A stretch of DNA of 28,477 nt from Bacteroidia bacterium (lineage in GTDB: Bacteria > Bacteroidota > Bacteroidia > Bacteroidales > Paludibacteraceae): NCBI GenBank assembly GCA_021152555.1, contig JAGKVE010000020.1, forward strand, positions 1 through 28,477, in the 5' to 3' direction. Both the position numbers and the translations under genes were made by a program. This document shows, one piece after another, positions 15,901-22,491 of the stretch (positions are counted from its first letter, which is position 1; each line of letters opens with the position of its first letter). The notes beneath the pieces were generated by a model, which saw only the letters and a list, made by a program, of their open reading frames with translations, made no database searches and was not told where the DNA came from.

Positions 15901-17547
15901 ACTGCTGATGGTTGTTCCACCGGCACTACCGTTATGCATAGTAAACGAACCATTCGTTGTTGCCGCTTGCGTAAGTGTTAACTTGTACGTACATGCTTCG
16001 CAAGAGGTGACATACTCTGGTGTACCGGAAGAACCTTGTTTATAGATTTGGAAGGCAGATTGAGTGCCTGTGTAACAAGCCCAACGGGGAGACCCACTAT
16101 TATACTGTAGAATACGACTTGTAGTTCCAACATTGGCGAATTTATAATTGCCATCTGTTGATGTACTTATAGTCCAAGAAGAATTATTGTTTTTCTCCGT
16201 ACTGGTATATAAAGAATTACTACTACCAGAATAAGATAAATAATCGTTTCCGTTCTTAAAAGAATAGCCACTACCACCGTTACCAGCCTCAACAGTGAGT
16301 ACATAAACTCCTGTAATATCATCTGGAATAGTTGTAATACTTGTAGCCGTACCAATATTACTTGCCACGCCTGTCATCTCTTTATTTGTGGTTCCTGCAT
16401 ATACAAATACAACTTTGTCTCCAACGGCTAATTCATCAGCCCCAACTTTTGTCCAACCGCCAGCAGATGCAGGGTCTGTATCCGACCAAACAGCATAATA
16501 GTTGTTACTTGGCGAAGAAGCGTTTACAACTTCATCGTCAAGCAAAGTAACTGAGGATGCAGTACCACTTATTTCGCCTACTTTCCAACCAACGAAATAT
16601 CCGTAGTTAACGGCATCGCATGATGTAGGATCGCTAACACCATATAACGCATTGAGTGCATCTGCTATATTTGTTCCATCCGCTAAAGACGTTGTATGTT
16701 GACCATCCTTATCATAATAAGTGATCGTCCTAAACACATTCGGGGTCGCATCACCACTTGCCGGAGTGTTATCAGCGCAGTATGATCCCGTTCCAACGGG
16801 CATAACAGACCAAGTATATTCTGTTCCATTAGAAAGCCCTGTAATAGTACAGGTTTTCGTTTCGGAACCGGAGACTCCACCGACCGTGCCAGCAGAACTT
16901 CCAGAACTCTTTACTTTGCATGTCACGGTATAACTACTTGCATTAGCCACAGATGGCCAACTGAGTGAAATCTGAGCATTTCCGGCTGTCGCTGTTACTT
17001 CTGACATAGAAAGCGGTGTGCAAGGAGGGCCATAATTTACTGTGACAGAAGTTATTTGGGCTGCTGCATTGCTTGTGCCAGAAGAACGGCGTCCAACTAA
17101 TCTCAGTTGATTATACGAGCCAGTAACTGTAAACGTTGCTTCTGTTGCTGTGGAAGGATTTTTTTTAGCCTCTAACTCTGTGCCAGATGTCGTTTGTAAT
17201 GCTAAATAATATGACGTGTTTCCTTTCCATGTTACAACTATGCTTGTTATGTTCTCAGGGCAATTTGGTGTTTGCAAATAGTTTGCGCCGCCCTTGCCAA
17301 TTGTAAGAATATGATTTGTAGCATCAACTCCATATCCTGCAACTGTCCATGAACTACTATTGCTTCCTGTTAAAGTAGCAGGTCCATTGGAGTAATTAGA
17401 AACTTTGGAAGAACCAAATTGAGTCCCAGAAAGAGAATAACTTCCTCCCCACACATTTCCCACTCCGATGGAGCACAAAATAATTAGTGTTAACATCAAT
17501 CCTCTCAACCTTGTCAAGTAGGATTGCAATTCATTTAATTTTTTCAT
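9907..17547 (-). CDS. Giant T9SS-exported surface protein (2546 residues)
   Basis: The signal peptide lies in residues 1-34 (hydrophobic LMLTLIILCSIGVGNVWG). Then come a fibronectin III domain (about 180-268, ISLSWPSVANASSYTV). InlB/Listeria-Bacteroides-type beta repeats ending FVGW or FAGWK and YAVW/YAVF lie at about 270-355, 620-712 and 990-1070. Three or more copies of a 150-residue unit ending in Y/F-K-x-V-x-L-Y-(K/R)K are near 366-512, 715-882 and 1079-1229. A lamin-tail-like domain (about 1639-1760, YNGTGNAMSLADITI) is followed by a long region without recognised domains. The last 75 residues form the T9SS type A sorting domain (YVYDMSGKLIKGE, VYFVRVNG, QTLRTIVK). The protein should cross the outer membrane through the Por/Gld translocon and be anchored at the surface. 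Function is probably adhesion or polymer binding. No canonical promoter was found upstream. Confidence 0.9.
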   Translation of the reverse strand: MKKLNELQSYLTRLRGLMLTLIILCSIGVGNVWGGSYSLSGTQFGSSKVSNYSNGPATLTGSNSSSWTVAGYGVDATNHILTIGKGGANYLQTPNCPENITSIVVTWKGNTSYYLALQTTSGTELEAKKNPSTATEATFTVTGSYNQLRLVGRRSSGTSNAAAQITSVTVNYGPPCTPLSMSEVTATAGNAQISLSWPSVANASSYTVTCKVKSSGSSAGTVGGVSGSETKTCTITGLSNGTEYTWSVMPVGTGSYCADNTPASGDATPNVFRTITYYDKDGQHTTSLADGTNIADALNALYGVSDPTSCDAVNYGYFVGWKVGEISGTASSVTLLDDEVVNASSPSNNYYAVWSDTDPASAGGWTKVGADELAVGDKVVFVYAGTTNKEMTGVASNIGTATSITTIPDDITGVYVLTVEAGNGGSGYSFKNGNDYLSYSGSSNSLYTSTEKNNNSSWTISTSTDGNYKFANVGTTSRILQYNSGSPRWACYTGTQSAFQIYKQGSSGTPEYVTSCEACTYKLTLTQAATTNGSFTMHNGSAGGTTISSGSSIDNCSSDAVIVVVAEPTSGYRVASVSATNKKGDIVDNGDNTYTITYAADANTSTTISVSFEAIPTYTVSWRVNGADWTGAEHGNPSTSVTYNTQPSTIPTAPVAADCDGSKVFVGWTNAEYEDPNDAPAVLFTSQAGAPEITENTTFYAVFAEASGGGGNSPYTLVESDLGDDWAGDYLIAFSSTIFANGGVGGTEGIGAQSNQVNPSTNLSGKEIAASWGDTYHVTLEEISNGSNTYVLKTQDNKYNYHTTNTNGLSSTANKETAAKYPITVNFKSSSDIRLALGGAATGSVFRWNNAVIASGGQVFRFYKDCGQSAVYLYKKKSVSYSDYATTCCQQPATQLAIAADKTELVSSGAVNFTLTGGNGKDITWSCRDESDVNCDALLTNTSNSGATLTISSPVAATKTYTVKAVQPENDDDTEVVCGKTVTMDITVKAQWTITFKTTDDGSLSTYSTETVTDGDTYTFPDLSDEYTCETNYSFAGWKAENTAGAPEYAGGSSATASEDKTWYAVWMYSTGTTTITRDKYELVTSTSTAIAGNDVVVIACNTQGVALAQMSTSDTYGSPVAVDFAADKSYLTFASGTNVMELKVLYYDSEGSWYFQDNASSSYYINYTENATLTYKSSFWTWTITPDASGNANIVDYDASSYKLQYRKETSRFAFYTGSNKAVQLYRKNGTVSVEVPATPTYYVNNEHCTNGATIRANGGQWVTSAKDQKVRIIVPVIAKNFETSGKQMSATSDNSHFAVSMASHTIPSDKSEVVVNMVVEYTPIEANTIEEANITITTGTGDGNATKVISVNGRSLPDEFVIVTQKEGKWQALPADMFSGTGTYSPIEVTPNGGITAIPAAPYTTIYSAREVASGRYESAGTCMRLVGNNNKCLWANSSGNGTGIQNFAALGNTNGAQYEWLLSTADGEQYTIANPAHPDYATGRQLGIYTLKYGLYKTTDIFYLLPVGCSSQPGNLQITPRRVDAMFSWETNTASVTIDLWTNEAMSEGHQQAVVTSVPYQFTGLTENTDYWYKITPGSDDDCALTGSFSTTGPTIDVVEWGENSATIFVDKDEAVDPQIIIAGEVEHGQGSGAAATDIFFSKYFEAEGTAKMLAIYNGTGNAMSLADITILHRSTTKKYTPLSLASYGKTAGWIQPGEEIILFNRDNRAAVMSCAESDPTYPSWNYAENNTNLAFSGKGTIRLFRGNECIDIIGAMEAGKDINDKAVNPIEGSVKPSFGDDMGFVSTSGDNYATKGTVENDYELSTNRCLLIRQNWVTSGDSAVLNNFDDFKTLGTYTGVDSKTHKGEWAGLQVPDAVAPEADYIHTCEGFQEVGKFDYNKYYREYTQIGNDKYLSDFTRAKDGTYTLPIAYMRQYACLNLKFQLTEHNNKANVLTEQTVQVPIVVKDARNSNDTLFNNIIKADEAPHTPMVPQSIERCKTCNVVVLSTGTLTKATDGTTNDVAEVRDVKVYPGGKLIVPEGTHYVINSLSLRRQEDEIASAKLDAGLSSDPSDVSNKGLYIRESNGVYLDVRIDPSNWHYFTLPYDCRVGDIRFSDGTPAKVNNDYLLSWYDGAYRAEHKDGGWTDITDDDYVLKKGLGYIVALPGEGLIKRELRFPMANEVISAELANKEVGGLYAYGGDKTDEELRPNHKGWNMIGNPYLYDYTTDIVKSPLATGELIHDPSSPWNGLWVRTGSARYIVEPIDNGWTGYRQTTISNLKPFTSYFIQVGTKTDGTDNPETERKITFNKTSKASIARRNMPAEEAEEPMYPVWYGIEMTAPNAEKDNTTLLISDEFTDGYDMMDDLIKMRGSYYQYYPYPVLASRNNEGEMAFNALPDSSAAVIGIPLNYYAAQAGTYTIRTDSRFDLEEVKSAMLFDATTNQYNDLLAGDYSFTTAKGDNTNRFTLFVRVERKKTPAIATGTDNILENGKLSLIAIDRTLVLSGLTEDADIYVYDMSGKLIKGERNASEGVWRANVPAQGVYFVRVNGISRQQTLRTIVK

Positions 17548-17587
17548 TGTATTTAAGTATTTTATATTATTCCTTATTTATATCTAC

Positions 17588-17618
17588 ACACGCGTGTATG
17601 TACGCTTGCACATATGTG
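17588..17618. promoter_or_regulatory. Pair of 10-bp perfect palindromes upstream of the giant gene
   Basis: ACACGCGTGT (17588-17597) and CACATATGTG (17609-17618) have centres 21 bp apart, two helical turns. They lie in the 80-base gap between the nuclease gene and the giant surface-protein gene. They could be regulator sites or stems that separate the two transcripts. Confidence 0.4.
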
Positions 17619-17627
17619 AGTTAGTGC

Positions 17628-19319
17628 TTACATGTTTTTATTTATCCAATCTTGGATGTCTTGCGTGAGATTTGTCCATGCTTCACGATGCCTTTCCGCA
17701 ACATATTCAATAATTTTCTGATAACCAATATTCAGATCAGAATCCTTATAACCTAAATTTGCCGCTGTGTCTTGTATCTTATAGTGTTCAAGGAATCGCC
17801 GTTTGTCTCTTTCTGCGTTTTTAATCCCTGAAGGTACCGTATCCATCGTATACTCAATAACGCTCTTTGCTGCATTTACGATAGGATTACTTATATCTTC
17901 TTCAGAAACCAGCAATTCATGTATGTATGAGTCAATCTTCTTACCTATAGGCAATTTATATTGGATAAAGTGTTTCGCTATGACTTCTTTTTCTTTGTCC
18001 GTAATGCCTTCCAAGATATGTGCATCTTCTACTTGTTTTTTCTTTTCCTCTAAAGTAATAGCGACATCACCATCCAGAATAAAAACAATATTATTTGTTA
18101 ATTCTCCAACAAGATGCAACGACGATGCTAACTTAAATGCCTTATCAAAACCTCCGAATAATATCAGGTCCACATTAGGCAATTTCCCGTTTTGCCGCAG
18201 AAGTTCCATCATTAATGCTTTTGACATATCATCCTCAACCAACATCTTTATTTGGGACTGAGCACATTTCCCCTCAAGCAGTTTACGGCATTCTTGATTG
18301 TATCCATGATCACATCTTACACAGTTGCCTAACTTATATAATGTTCGAACATTAATATCTTTTCGTTCTGCTAATTTTAAAGAGTGAGATGTAAAAATAA
18401 TTTGTAAGCTTTTGCCCTTTGCCAATTTATTCAAGACATCAATCAAATTCTCAAGAGCTGACGGATGCAACGTGATTTCTATTTCATCAATTAATATAAT
18501 AGAATTATTCTCTGCTTTGTATATTGTATTTAATAACTTTAGAACTCTTTGCTCACCTGCTGAGAGTTCACGGAATGGTAGATTTTTATTATTTATAGCA
18601 ATAGTTACAGAATCGTCCACTCCATTGATATTTGAGGCTGCAGTATTGGAAATTTCTATCGGGTGTAAAAAGACTTTATTGAAACATTCTTTTAATTCAG
18701 AACATTGCTTCAAGATACTTTCATACAATCTTTTTCGTTTTTCCCTATCACTTTTCTTCTTTCCTGCTTCTGCTACTGGAACGCATGTCTCCATGTTTAT
18801 ATAGTAAACTGGACATGCAGGTTTGGATGTGGTACCGGGAGTCCAACGCTTACGAGGTGATTTTATTTCATATAATGGTGAGACAATAGCCGTTTGACTA
18901 TCTTTCGACGCATAACTAAACTCAGCAACTATCTCACTATTGTTGTAGTTGTAATATTGATTCCCGTAGAATAAATGACCAAATGCTTTGTTCTCGCAGC
19001 CTACCGGACGAGCAATTTTGGGCGTGGTCCTTTTTCTTATCCGTGGATTGTAAACTGCCTGATATAAGCATCTGATAACAGATAAGATAGACGATTTGCC
19101 TAAACCGTTAGCACCGAATATACCGGTGACATTCTTGTCTCCGAAATCAATTTCCATTCCGTCCAAATTACGAAATCTGCGGAATATGATCTTTTGCAAC
19201 CGATAGTGTTTAGTCAAATTCGGTCTAATTATATTTCTGTCTTTGTCTAACATATTCGTTATACTATTAATTGTATTTTTTTCTACCCTCGTATTAGTAT
19301 CGCTCGTTTTGTACGACAT
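17628..19319 (-). CDS. OLD-like AAA ATPase with TOPRIM-type nuclease half
   Basis: I use the ATG at 19317-19319 (563 residues, MSYKTS), one base after the previous stop. An ATG at 19346 would overlap that gene by 26 bases. The order is an ABC/RecF-type ATPase domain with Walker A GANGLGKSS (about 69-77), signature LSAGEQRVLKLL (about 246-257), Walker B SIILIDEIEITLHP and H-loop FTSHSLKL. A cluster CVRC-N7-C-N8-C (about 333-354), probably zinc-binding, follows. The TOPRIM-like half has IKMLVEDDMSKALMMELL (about 358), a GGFD turn and FILDGD (about 415), the expected Glu, Gly and DxD residues. OLD-family enzymes are ATP-regulated DNA nucleases found in phage P2 Old, Gabija GajA and some retrons. 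It is last in a tight operon, so it is probably the effector of that unit. The subfamily is not recognised. Confidence 0.85.
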   Translation of the reverse strand: MSYKTSDTNTRVEKNTINSITNMLDKDRNIIRPNLTKHYRLQKIIFRRFRNLDGMEIDFGDKNVTGIFGANGLGKSSILSVIRCLYQAVYNPRIRKRTTPKIARPVGCENKAFGHLFYGNQYYNYNNSEIVAEFSYASKDSQTAIVSPLYEIKSPRKRWTPGTTSKPACPVYYINMETCVPVAEAGKKKSDREKRKRLYESILKQCSELKECFNKVFLHPIEISNTAASNINGVDDSVTIAINNKNLPFRELSAGEQRVLKLLNTIYKAENNSIILIDEIEITLHPSALENLIDVLNKLAKGKSLQIIFTSHSLKLAERKDINVRTLYKLGNCVRCDHGYNQECRKLLEGKCAQSQIKMLVEDDMSKALMMELLRQNGKLPNVDLILFGGFDKAFKLASSLHLVGELTNNIVFILDGDVAITLEEKKKQVEDAHILEGITDKEKEVIAKHFIQYKLPIGKKIDSYIHELLVSEEDISNPIVNAAKSVIEYTMDTVPSGIKNAERDKRRFLEHYKIQDTAANLGYKDSDLNIGYQKIIEYVAERHREAWTNLTQDIQDWINKNM

Positions 19320-19320
19320 G

Positions 19321-19932
19321 CTACGAAAATATGAGAATATCGGCAACCACTTGTTTGGCTACATTTTCTGCATCGACGAGCCGTTCTGCTAATAAATCTA
19401 AAGCGGATTTGTAATACCATTTATGTATCTTTTGATCATAATGCTCTTTTAAATACTTATGGACAGAATTAGTCTTGTTATAGTGTCGAGCGGTGCAAAC
19501 CACATATTTAACACCATTGCCTTCTGCCCACTCTATGTTTTTAACAAAACTCGTTACATCCCAGTTGGGGTCTTCAACATAATCTCCTGCACTAAATATT
19601 GCAACTCTTTCTTTGTTTATTTCAATGATAGCACGGAAATCAGAGATAGCAGGAGTGCTTGGATTATTAAAAGTTTCTATAATATGATGTAATACCTCAT
19701 CATATGTCAACACTTTTTGCTCTTCGTGCGTTTCGAATAGGCCATCACAATTGCTCCTACTCTTTAATAAATTGTACACAAGCCACGCGGTATGTGTCTT
19801 CCCTGAGTTTTGATTACCAAAAATCACAAAGATCTTTCCAACACCATCGTACGGGGCTTTACGTCGATTTTTTAGAATCTCTGACCACGGATCACGATTC
19901 TTCATAGTCATGCATTGTAAGAAACCACTCAT
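19321..19932 (-). CDS. Small P-loop NTPase of the nuclease operon
   Basis: The 203-residue protein has a clear Walker A in IFVIFGNQNSGKTHTAW (about residues 34-50). A strand ending in Asp in VAIFSAGDYVEDPNWDV may serve as Walker B, and a later strand is KYVVCTARHYNK. The C-terminal third is helical and charged (YYKSALDLLAERLVDAENVAKQ). The fold resembles kinase-like or switch-type P-loop proteins, but I cannot place it in a family. It ends one base before the OLD-like gene and begins 5 bases after a microprotein stop. Translational coupling is therefore likely, and the two ATPases probably act together. No membrane segment is seen. It could regulate or load the nuclease; that is inference from position only. 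Confidence 0.75.
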   Translation of the reverse strand: MSGFLQCMTMKNRDPWSEILKNRRKAPYDGVGKIFVIFGNQNSGKTHTAWLVYNLLKSRSNCDGLFETHEEQKVLTYDEVLHHIIETFNNPSTPAISDFRAIIEINKERVAIFSAGDYVEDPNWDVTSFVKNIEWAEGNGVKYVVCTARHYNKTNSVHKYLKEHYDQKIHKWYYKSALDLLAERLVDAENVAKQVVADILIFS

Positions 19933-19937
19933 AAGTT

Positions 19938-20066
19938 TTACTTTCTATTGTTATTTGACCTTACTTCTTGTTGCGGCGTTTGTTGACGATCTTTACTTGT
20001 AATAGAGAATGTCTTACGCTCATTTTTTACAGAGGTTTCTCCTCCTTTAGGATTCGTGTAATTCAT
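19938..20066 (-). CDS. Microprotein B, 42 residues, basic and Gln/Asn-rich
   Basis: Read from ATG at 20064-20066 to TAA at 19938-19940. It starts MNYTNPKGGETSVKNERK and ends VRSNNNRK. It is hydrophilic, strongly basic and probably unstructured. It is placed 23 bases after microprotein A and 5 bases before the P-loop NTPase. An operon gap of 310 bases would otherwise be unusual in this tightly packed cluster. Both microproteins are exactly 42 codons and continue without any other gene between them. No family is recognised, and coding status rests on position and spacing. Confidence 0.45.
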   Translation of the reverse strand: MNYTNPKGGETSVKNERKTFSITSKDRQQTPQQEVRSNNNRK

Positions 20067-20089
20067 AGGTTTTACATCTGTTTAATATA

Positions 20090-20218
20090 TTACTTCTTGG
20101 GCGAAATAGGCTTTACTTCCCGCGGTTTTGATGTCGCAGAGCCAGTCACCCGTCCTTTGCTACTTTCTTGCATCCTTGATTTGGATGTCGCACTTTCATC
20201 TATTCGTTTGTTTGCCAT
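20090..20218 (-). CDS. Microprotein A, 42 residues, with internal SATSK repeat
   Basis: Read from ATG at 20216-20218 to TAA at 20090-20092. The sequence contains ESATSKSR and then GSATSKPR, an internal 7-residue repeat. It begins MANKRIDE and ends PISPKK. It is basic and Ser/Lys-rich with no hydrophobic segment. It starts 24 bases after the membrane protein's stop. It might be an antitoxin-like, inhibitor-like or regulatory peptide, but nothing in the sequence decides this. Confidence 0.45.
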   Translation of the reverse strand: MANKRIDESATSKSRMQESSKGRVTGSATSKPREVKPISPKK

Positions 20219-20242
20219 ATATAATTATTTATTTTAAAGATT

Positions 20243-21334
20243 TCAAATATTTGTATTCTCTATTTTACTTTTGATGGGGCGTTTTATATATTGTCGAGTT
20301 ATCTCAACGATAGCAATGATCATGCTAAATCCATAAAATAACCATTCGACACAATCGTTTAGAAGATTCTTGTCGCTATTGTGTAATACTAATATTATAG
20401 TCGTTCCTACAAAAATCATCAATATTAACACGGCTTCAATACCTTTCAAATATCGGGATATTCGCCACATGATATCTTTCTTTAATAATTTATTAATCAC
20501 TTTTTGCTTATCACCATTACTATATCGTCGCAGTTTATATTCTATAAATTCCCCATAGTGAATATCATGCGGGGTGTAATCTCGAACAAATACCTTAGTT
20601 ATACGCGATAAAGGATGCGTTAACTTTACTCGCAACTCTAAAAATTTTTTGCTCGCCTTGAATACATTTCTCTCAAACGTATTATTACATACTTCTATTA
20701 GATAGGCATTGTCATTTGAGTCTCCATACTTCCAATCTATCATTGTGGATTGAGCTAATGGCTCCAACTTAATTGGTGTCATAACTTTATTCGCAACTCC
20801 ATCCCTTTGTTCAAAATGGCATTCATACAAATCTACTTTCATATCAATGCATTCAAGCCACCCTAAGTTCCGAATCTGAAATGTCAGCCAATATTTACCA
20901 TTTATTACTTCATATGCCACCAATGGGTATATCGCTATCCGTGGACGAATCATCCTAAAAGTCAACAATAAGCCTAACATTGTTGTTAAAAGACTAACAA
21001 TCAATGGCATGGACTCTTTTAAAGGCTTCCACACGTCGGTGTGCAAAAACTCATAAATGGTTACAACGCAATTAATTCCCCCACACATTAGAATGCTCAT
21101 GTTTGCCAAACAGAATATTGTCATACTCCCTATTGTGTGTAACACAAACTCCCTACTTTTTAATCTATGCATTTCTGGTTGCCAATTATATGCGTGGCCC
21201 AATACTAACATTGATATGATCGACACAATCATCACTATCCCCGGCAGTATATATTGAGTAATGAAGGGTAAAAGGCAGGTAATGTTACAGAGCCAACAAT
21301 TCAATATGTTTCCTATTTCAACATTTATCAACAT
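20243..21334 (-). CDS. Multi-pass membrane protein with a central soluble beta domain
   Basis: In 363 residues, hydrophobic segments are visible at about 20-45 (ITQYILPGIVMIVSIISML), 70-90 (GSMTIFCLANMSILMCG), 108-128 (MPLIVSLLTTMLGLLLTF), 300-320 (AVLILMIFVGTTIILVL) and 333-348 (WLFYGFSMIIAIVEI). Between the third and fourth lies a roughly 165-residue soluble region of probable beta structure (RIAIYPLVAYEVINGKYWL, TFQIRNLGWLE). That pattern, with an NLG turn, looks like an Ig-like domain. The layout resembles small channels or membrane effectors with a cytosolic sensor domain, but no signature of a known channel was found. It starts 6 bases after the preceding gene. In a defence unit it could act on the membrane; this is inference. 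Confidence 0.7.
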   Translation of the reverse strand: MLINVEIGNILNCWLCNITCLLPFITQYILPGIVMIVSIISMLVLGHAYNWQPEMHRLKSREFVLHTIGSMTIFCLANMSILMCGGINCVVTIYEFLHTDVWKPLKESMPLIVSLLTTMLGLLLTFRMIRPRIAIYPLVAYEVINGKYWLTFQIRNLGWLECIDMKVDLYECHFEQRDGVANKVMTPIKLEPLAQSTMIDWKYGDSNDNAYLIEVCNNTFERNVFKASKKFLELRVKLTHPLSRITKVFVRDYTPHDIHYGEFIEYKLRRYSNGDKQKVINKLLKKDIMWRISRYLKGIEAVLILMIFVGTTIILVLHNSDKNLLNDCVEWLFYGFSMIIAIVEITRQYIKRPIKSKIENTNI

Positions 21335-21340
21335 AACTGT

Positions 21341-22009
21341 TTATATTATTCCTTTCAAACACTCCATCACTTCCCATGTTATCTGGCGTAATGAAGTATA
21401 AACCGGCGCGGGCTTGAATTCTATCAGTGTGCCGTTGAGGTTGACGCGTAGCGACTCCGGCTTCTGGAAAGTCTGCTGCTCCGGTGTGCTGTTCGTGTCA
21501 TAATGGCAACCGCCTTCCTTCTCCGCTATATTCTCAATTACATTTTTACGAGTCATCTTCTGTTCCGTATCATCCAGCACTTCATCATTATACCAATCGT
21601 CAAAACTCTTCAACTGCTGTTGCTTATAATGACCGAACTTGCACAAAGGTTGCAAACCAACCATAACAACATGTCCCGTTTGTTCCAACTTCTTGGACAC
21701 CAAGCCTGCATACACTGCGCCGTCTATGAGAGTCGCATTCTGCAGTCCATTGATCTCCCAGCAACATATACTGCCTTTGCAGTGATGAGCGCTATCTATA
21801 AACTGTATCTTGTCTTTCAATCCAAGTTGCCCGAGCAGTGAGTGGCAGTTTCTCGTATCTTTGAGCAGCACACGCAGAGCCGTACTCATAGGGTACACAT
21901 ACTCCCAATTGCCGGCATCATATTGATCGCAATAGTCAGCCAGTAATTTAAGTTGAGCTTTCAAACTTTGCTCTAACTCCATCTGTGTCCTTTTGTTGTC
22001 TTCTGCCAT
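21341..22009 (-). CDS. Uncharacterised 222-residue soluble protein, first gene of the nuclease operon
   Basis: I start at the ATG at 22007-22009 (MAEDNKRTQMELEQ). The longer frame upstream only translates a dispersed repeat (VVPERDKGKK). The N-terminal half is helical, with YVYPMSTALRVLLKDTRNCHSLLGQLG (about residues 40-66). I have the impression this segment belongs to a family of small hypothetical proteins in accessory islands, but I cannot name it. A middle beta-rich part has paired Cys (KGSICCWE). The C terminus is probably alpha/beta (LIEFKPAPVYTSLRQI). There is no signal peptide or membrane segment. It overlaps nothing and precedes the membrane protein by 6 bases. It may be a sensor or adaptor for the operon. 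Confidence 0.65.
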   Translation of the reverse strand: MAEDNKRTQMELEQSLKAQLKLLADYCDQYDAGNWEYVYPMSTALRVLLKDTRNCHSLLGQLGLKDKIQFIDSAHHCKGSICCWEINGLQNATLIDGAVYAGLVSKKLEQTGHVVMVGLQPLCKFGHYKQQQLKSFDDWYNDEVLDDTEQKMTRKNVIENIAEKEGGCHYDTNSTPEQQTFQKPESLRVNLNGTLIEFKPAPVYTSLRQITWEVMECLKGII

Positions 22010-22018
22010 CTTTGTTTT

Positions 22019-22045
22019 TTTACCCTTATCCCTTTCGGGCACAAC
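22019..22045 (-). repeat. Truncated copy of the GTTGTG-hairpin dispersed repeat
   Basis: On the minus strand this reads GTTGTGCCCGAAAGGG then ATAAGGGTAAA, directly upstream of the operon's first ATG. It matches the start of the repeat modules at 23709-23741 and 27159-27240. CCC-GAAA-GGG is a small tetraloop hairpin. Confidence 0.5.
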
Positions 22046-22220
22046 TATTATTATGTTAGTATTTTTCAGTTTCTCTGATTCGCATCTCATTCGCATTACG
22101 CACGTCACTGTAGGGTTTCTGTTCCCTTTCTCACTCAGCGTATGTTACGCGTATGTTGCGCTGCGTTTCGTATCCTTTGCGTATCCCTTGCGATTTTTTC
22201 GGTGACACACTTGGCTCACT

Positions 22221-22252
22221 TTTGCACTCTTCCGTGCGCGCTTTTATATTTG
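22221..22252 (+). promoter_or_regulatory. Plus-strand promoter toward the structured RNA candidate
   Basis: TTTG (22221-22224), exactly 20 bases and TATATTTG (22245-22252) match the Bacteroidota consensus. The predicted start is near 22259. No protein gene follows on the plus strand, so it probably makes an untranslated RNA, divergent from the operon starting at 22009. Confidence 0.55.
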
Positions 22253-22366
22253 TTTGACTATTTTACTTAGTCCCTTTTCACTTTCACCTTTTTATGCTTT
22301 TCAAAAATTGTGGGTTAGCAATTTTGCATAAAAACTGTTTTCTTCCGCGTAGCGCGTTTTCTGCAA

Positions 22367-22491
22367 GTAATCTATCAGTGGCAATTCATTGGTACTGATA
22401 AGTGGAATGGATGTGAAAGTTATCCGGATGCTTGCATACATGTAGTTTCACCAGCTATTCCACTAAGTTGCGCTCCGCAACTGTAGATTAC
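22367..22491 (+). ncRNA. Candidate structured noncoding RNA (four-helix junction, 125 nt)
   Basis: Closing stem GTAATCTA (22367-22374) pairs with TAGATTAC (22484-22491). Hairpin 1 is TATCAGT (22373-22379) with ACTGATA (22394-22400), containing CAA/TTG. Hairpin 2 starts at the next base: AGTGGAAT (22401-22408) with ATTCCACT (22457-22464), and inside it GTGAAA (22413-22418) with TTTCAC (22446-22451). Its terminal loop holds two palindromes, ATCCGGAT and TACATGTA. Hairpin 3 is AGTTGCG (22466-22472) with CGCAACT (22476-22482). All stems are Watson-Crick and adjoin with 0-1 unpaired bases. The strand is chosen from the upstream promoter. No reverse transcriptase is nearby, so a retron is not supported. 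The same fold could act as a DNA structure. Confidence 0.45.

Noticed and set aside
19968..20237. 89-codon plus-strand frame opposite the two microproteins
   Set aside because: All neighbouring genes are on the minus strand with tight spacing, and the two minus-strand frames fit the operon better.
22010..22108. 33-codon extension of the first operon gene
   Set aside because: It translates the dispersed GTTGTG-hairpin repeat (VVPERDKGKK) and is therefore spacer.
22367..22491. Retron msr-msd as the explanation of the four-helix structure
   Set aside because: No reverse transcriptase frame exists anywhere in the window, and the retron layout with a conserved branching guanosine was not seen. 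tRNA and tmRNA layouts do not fit either.
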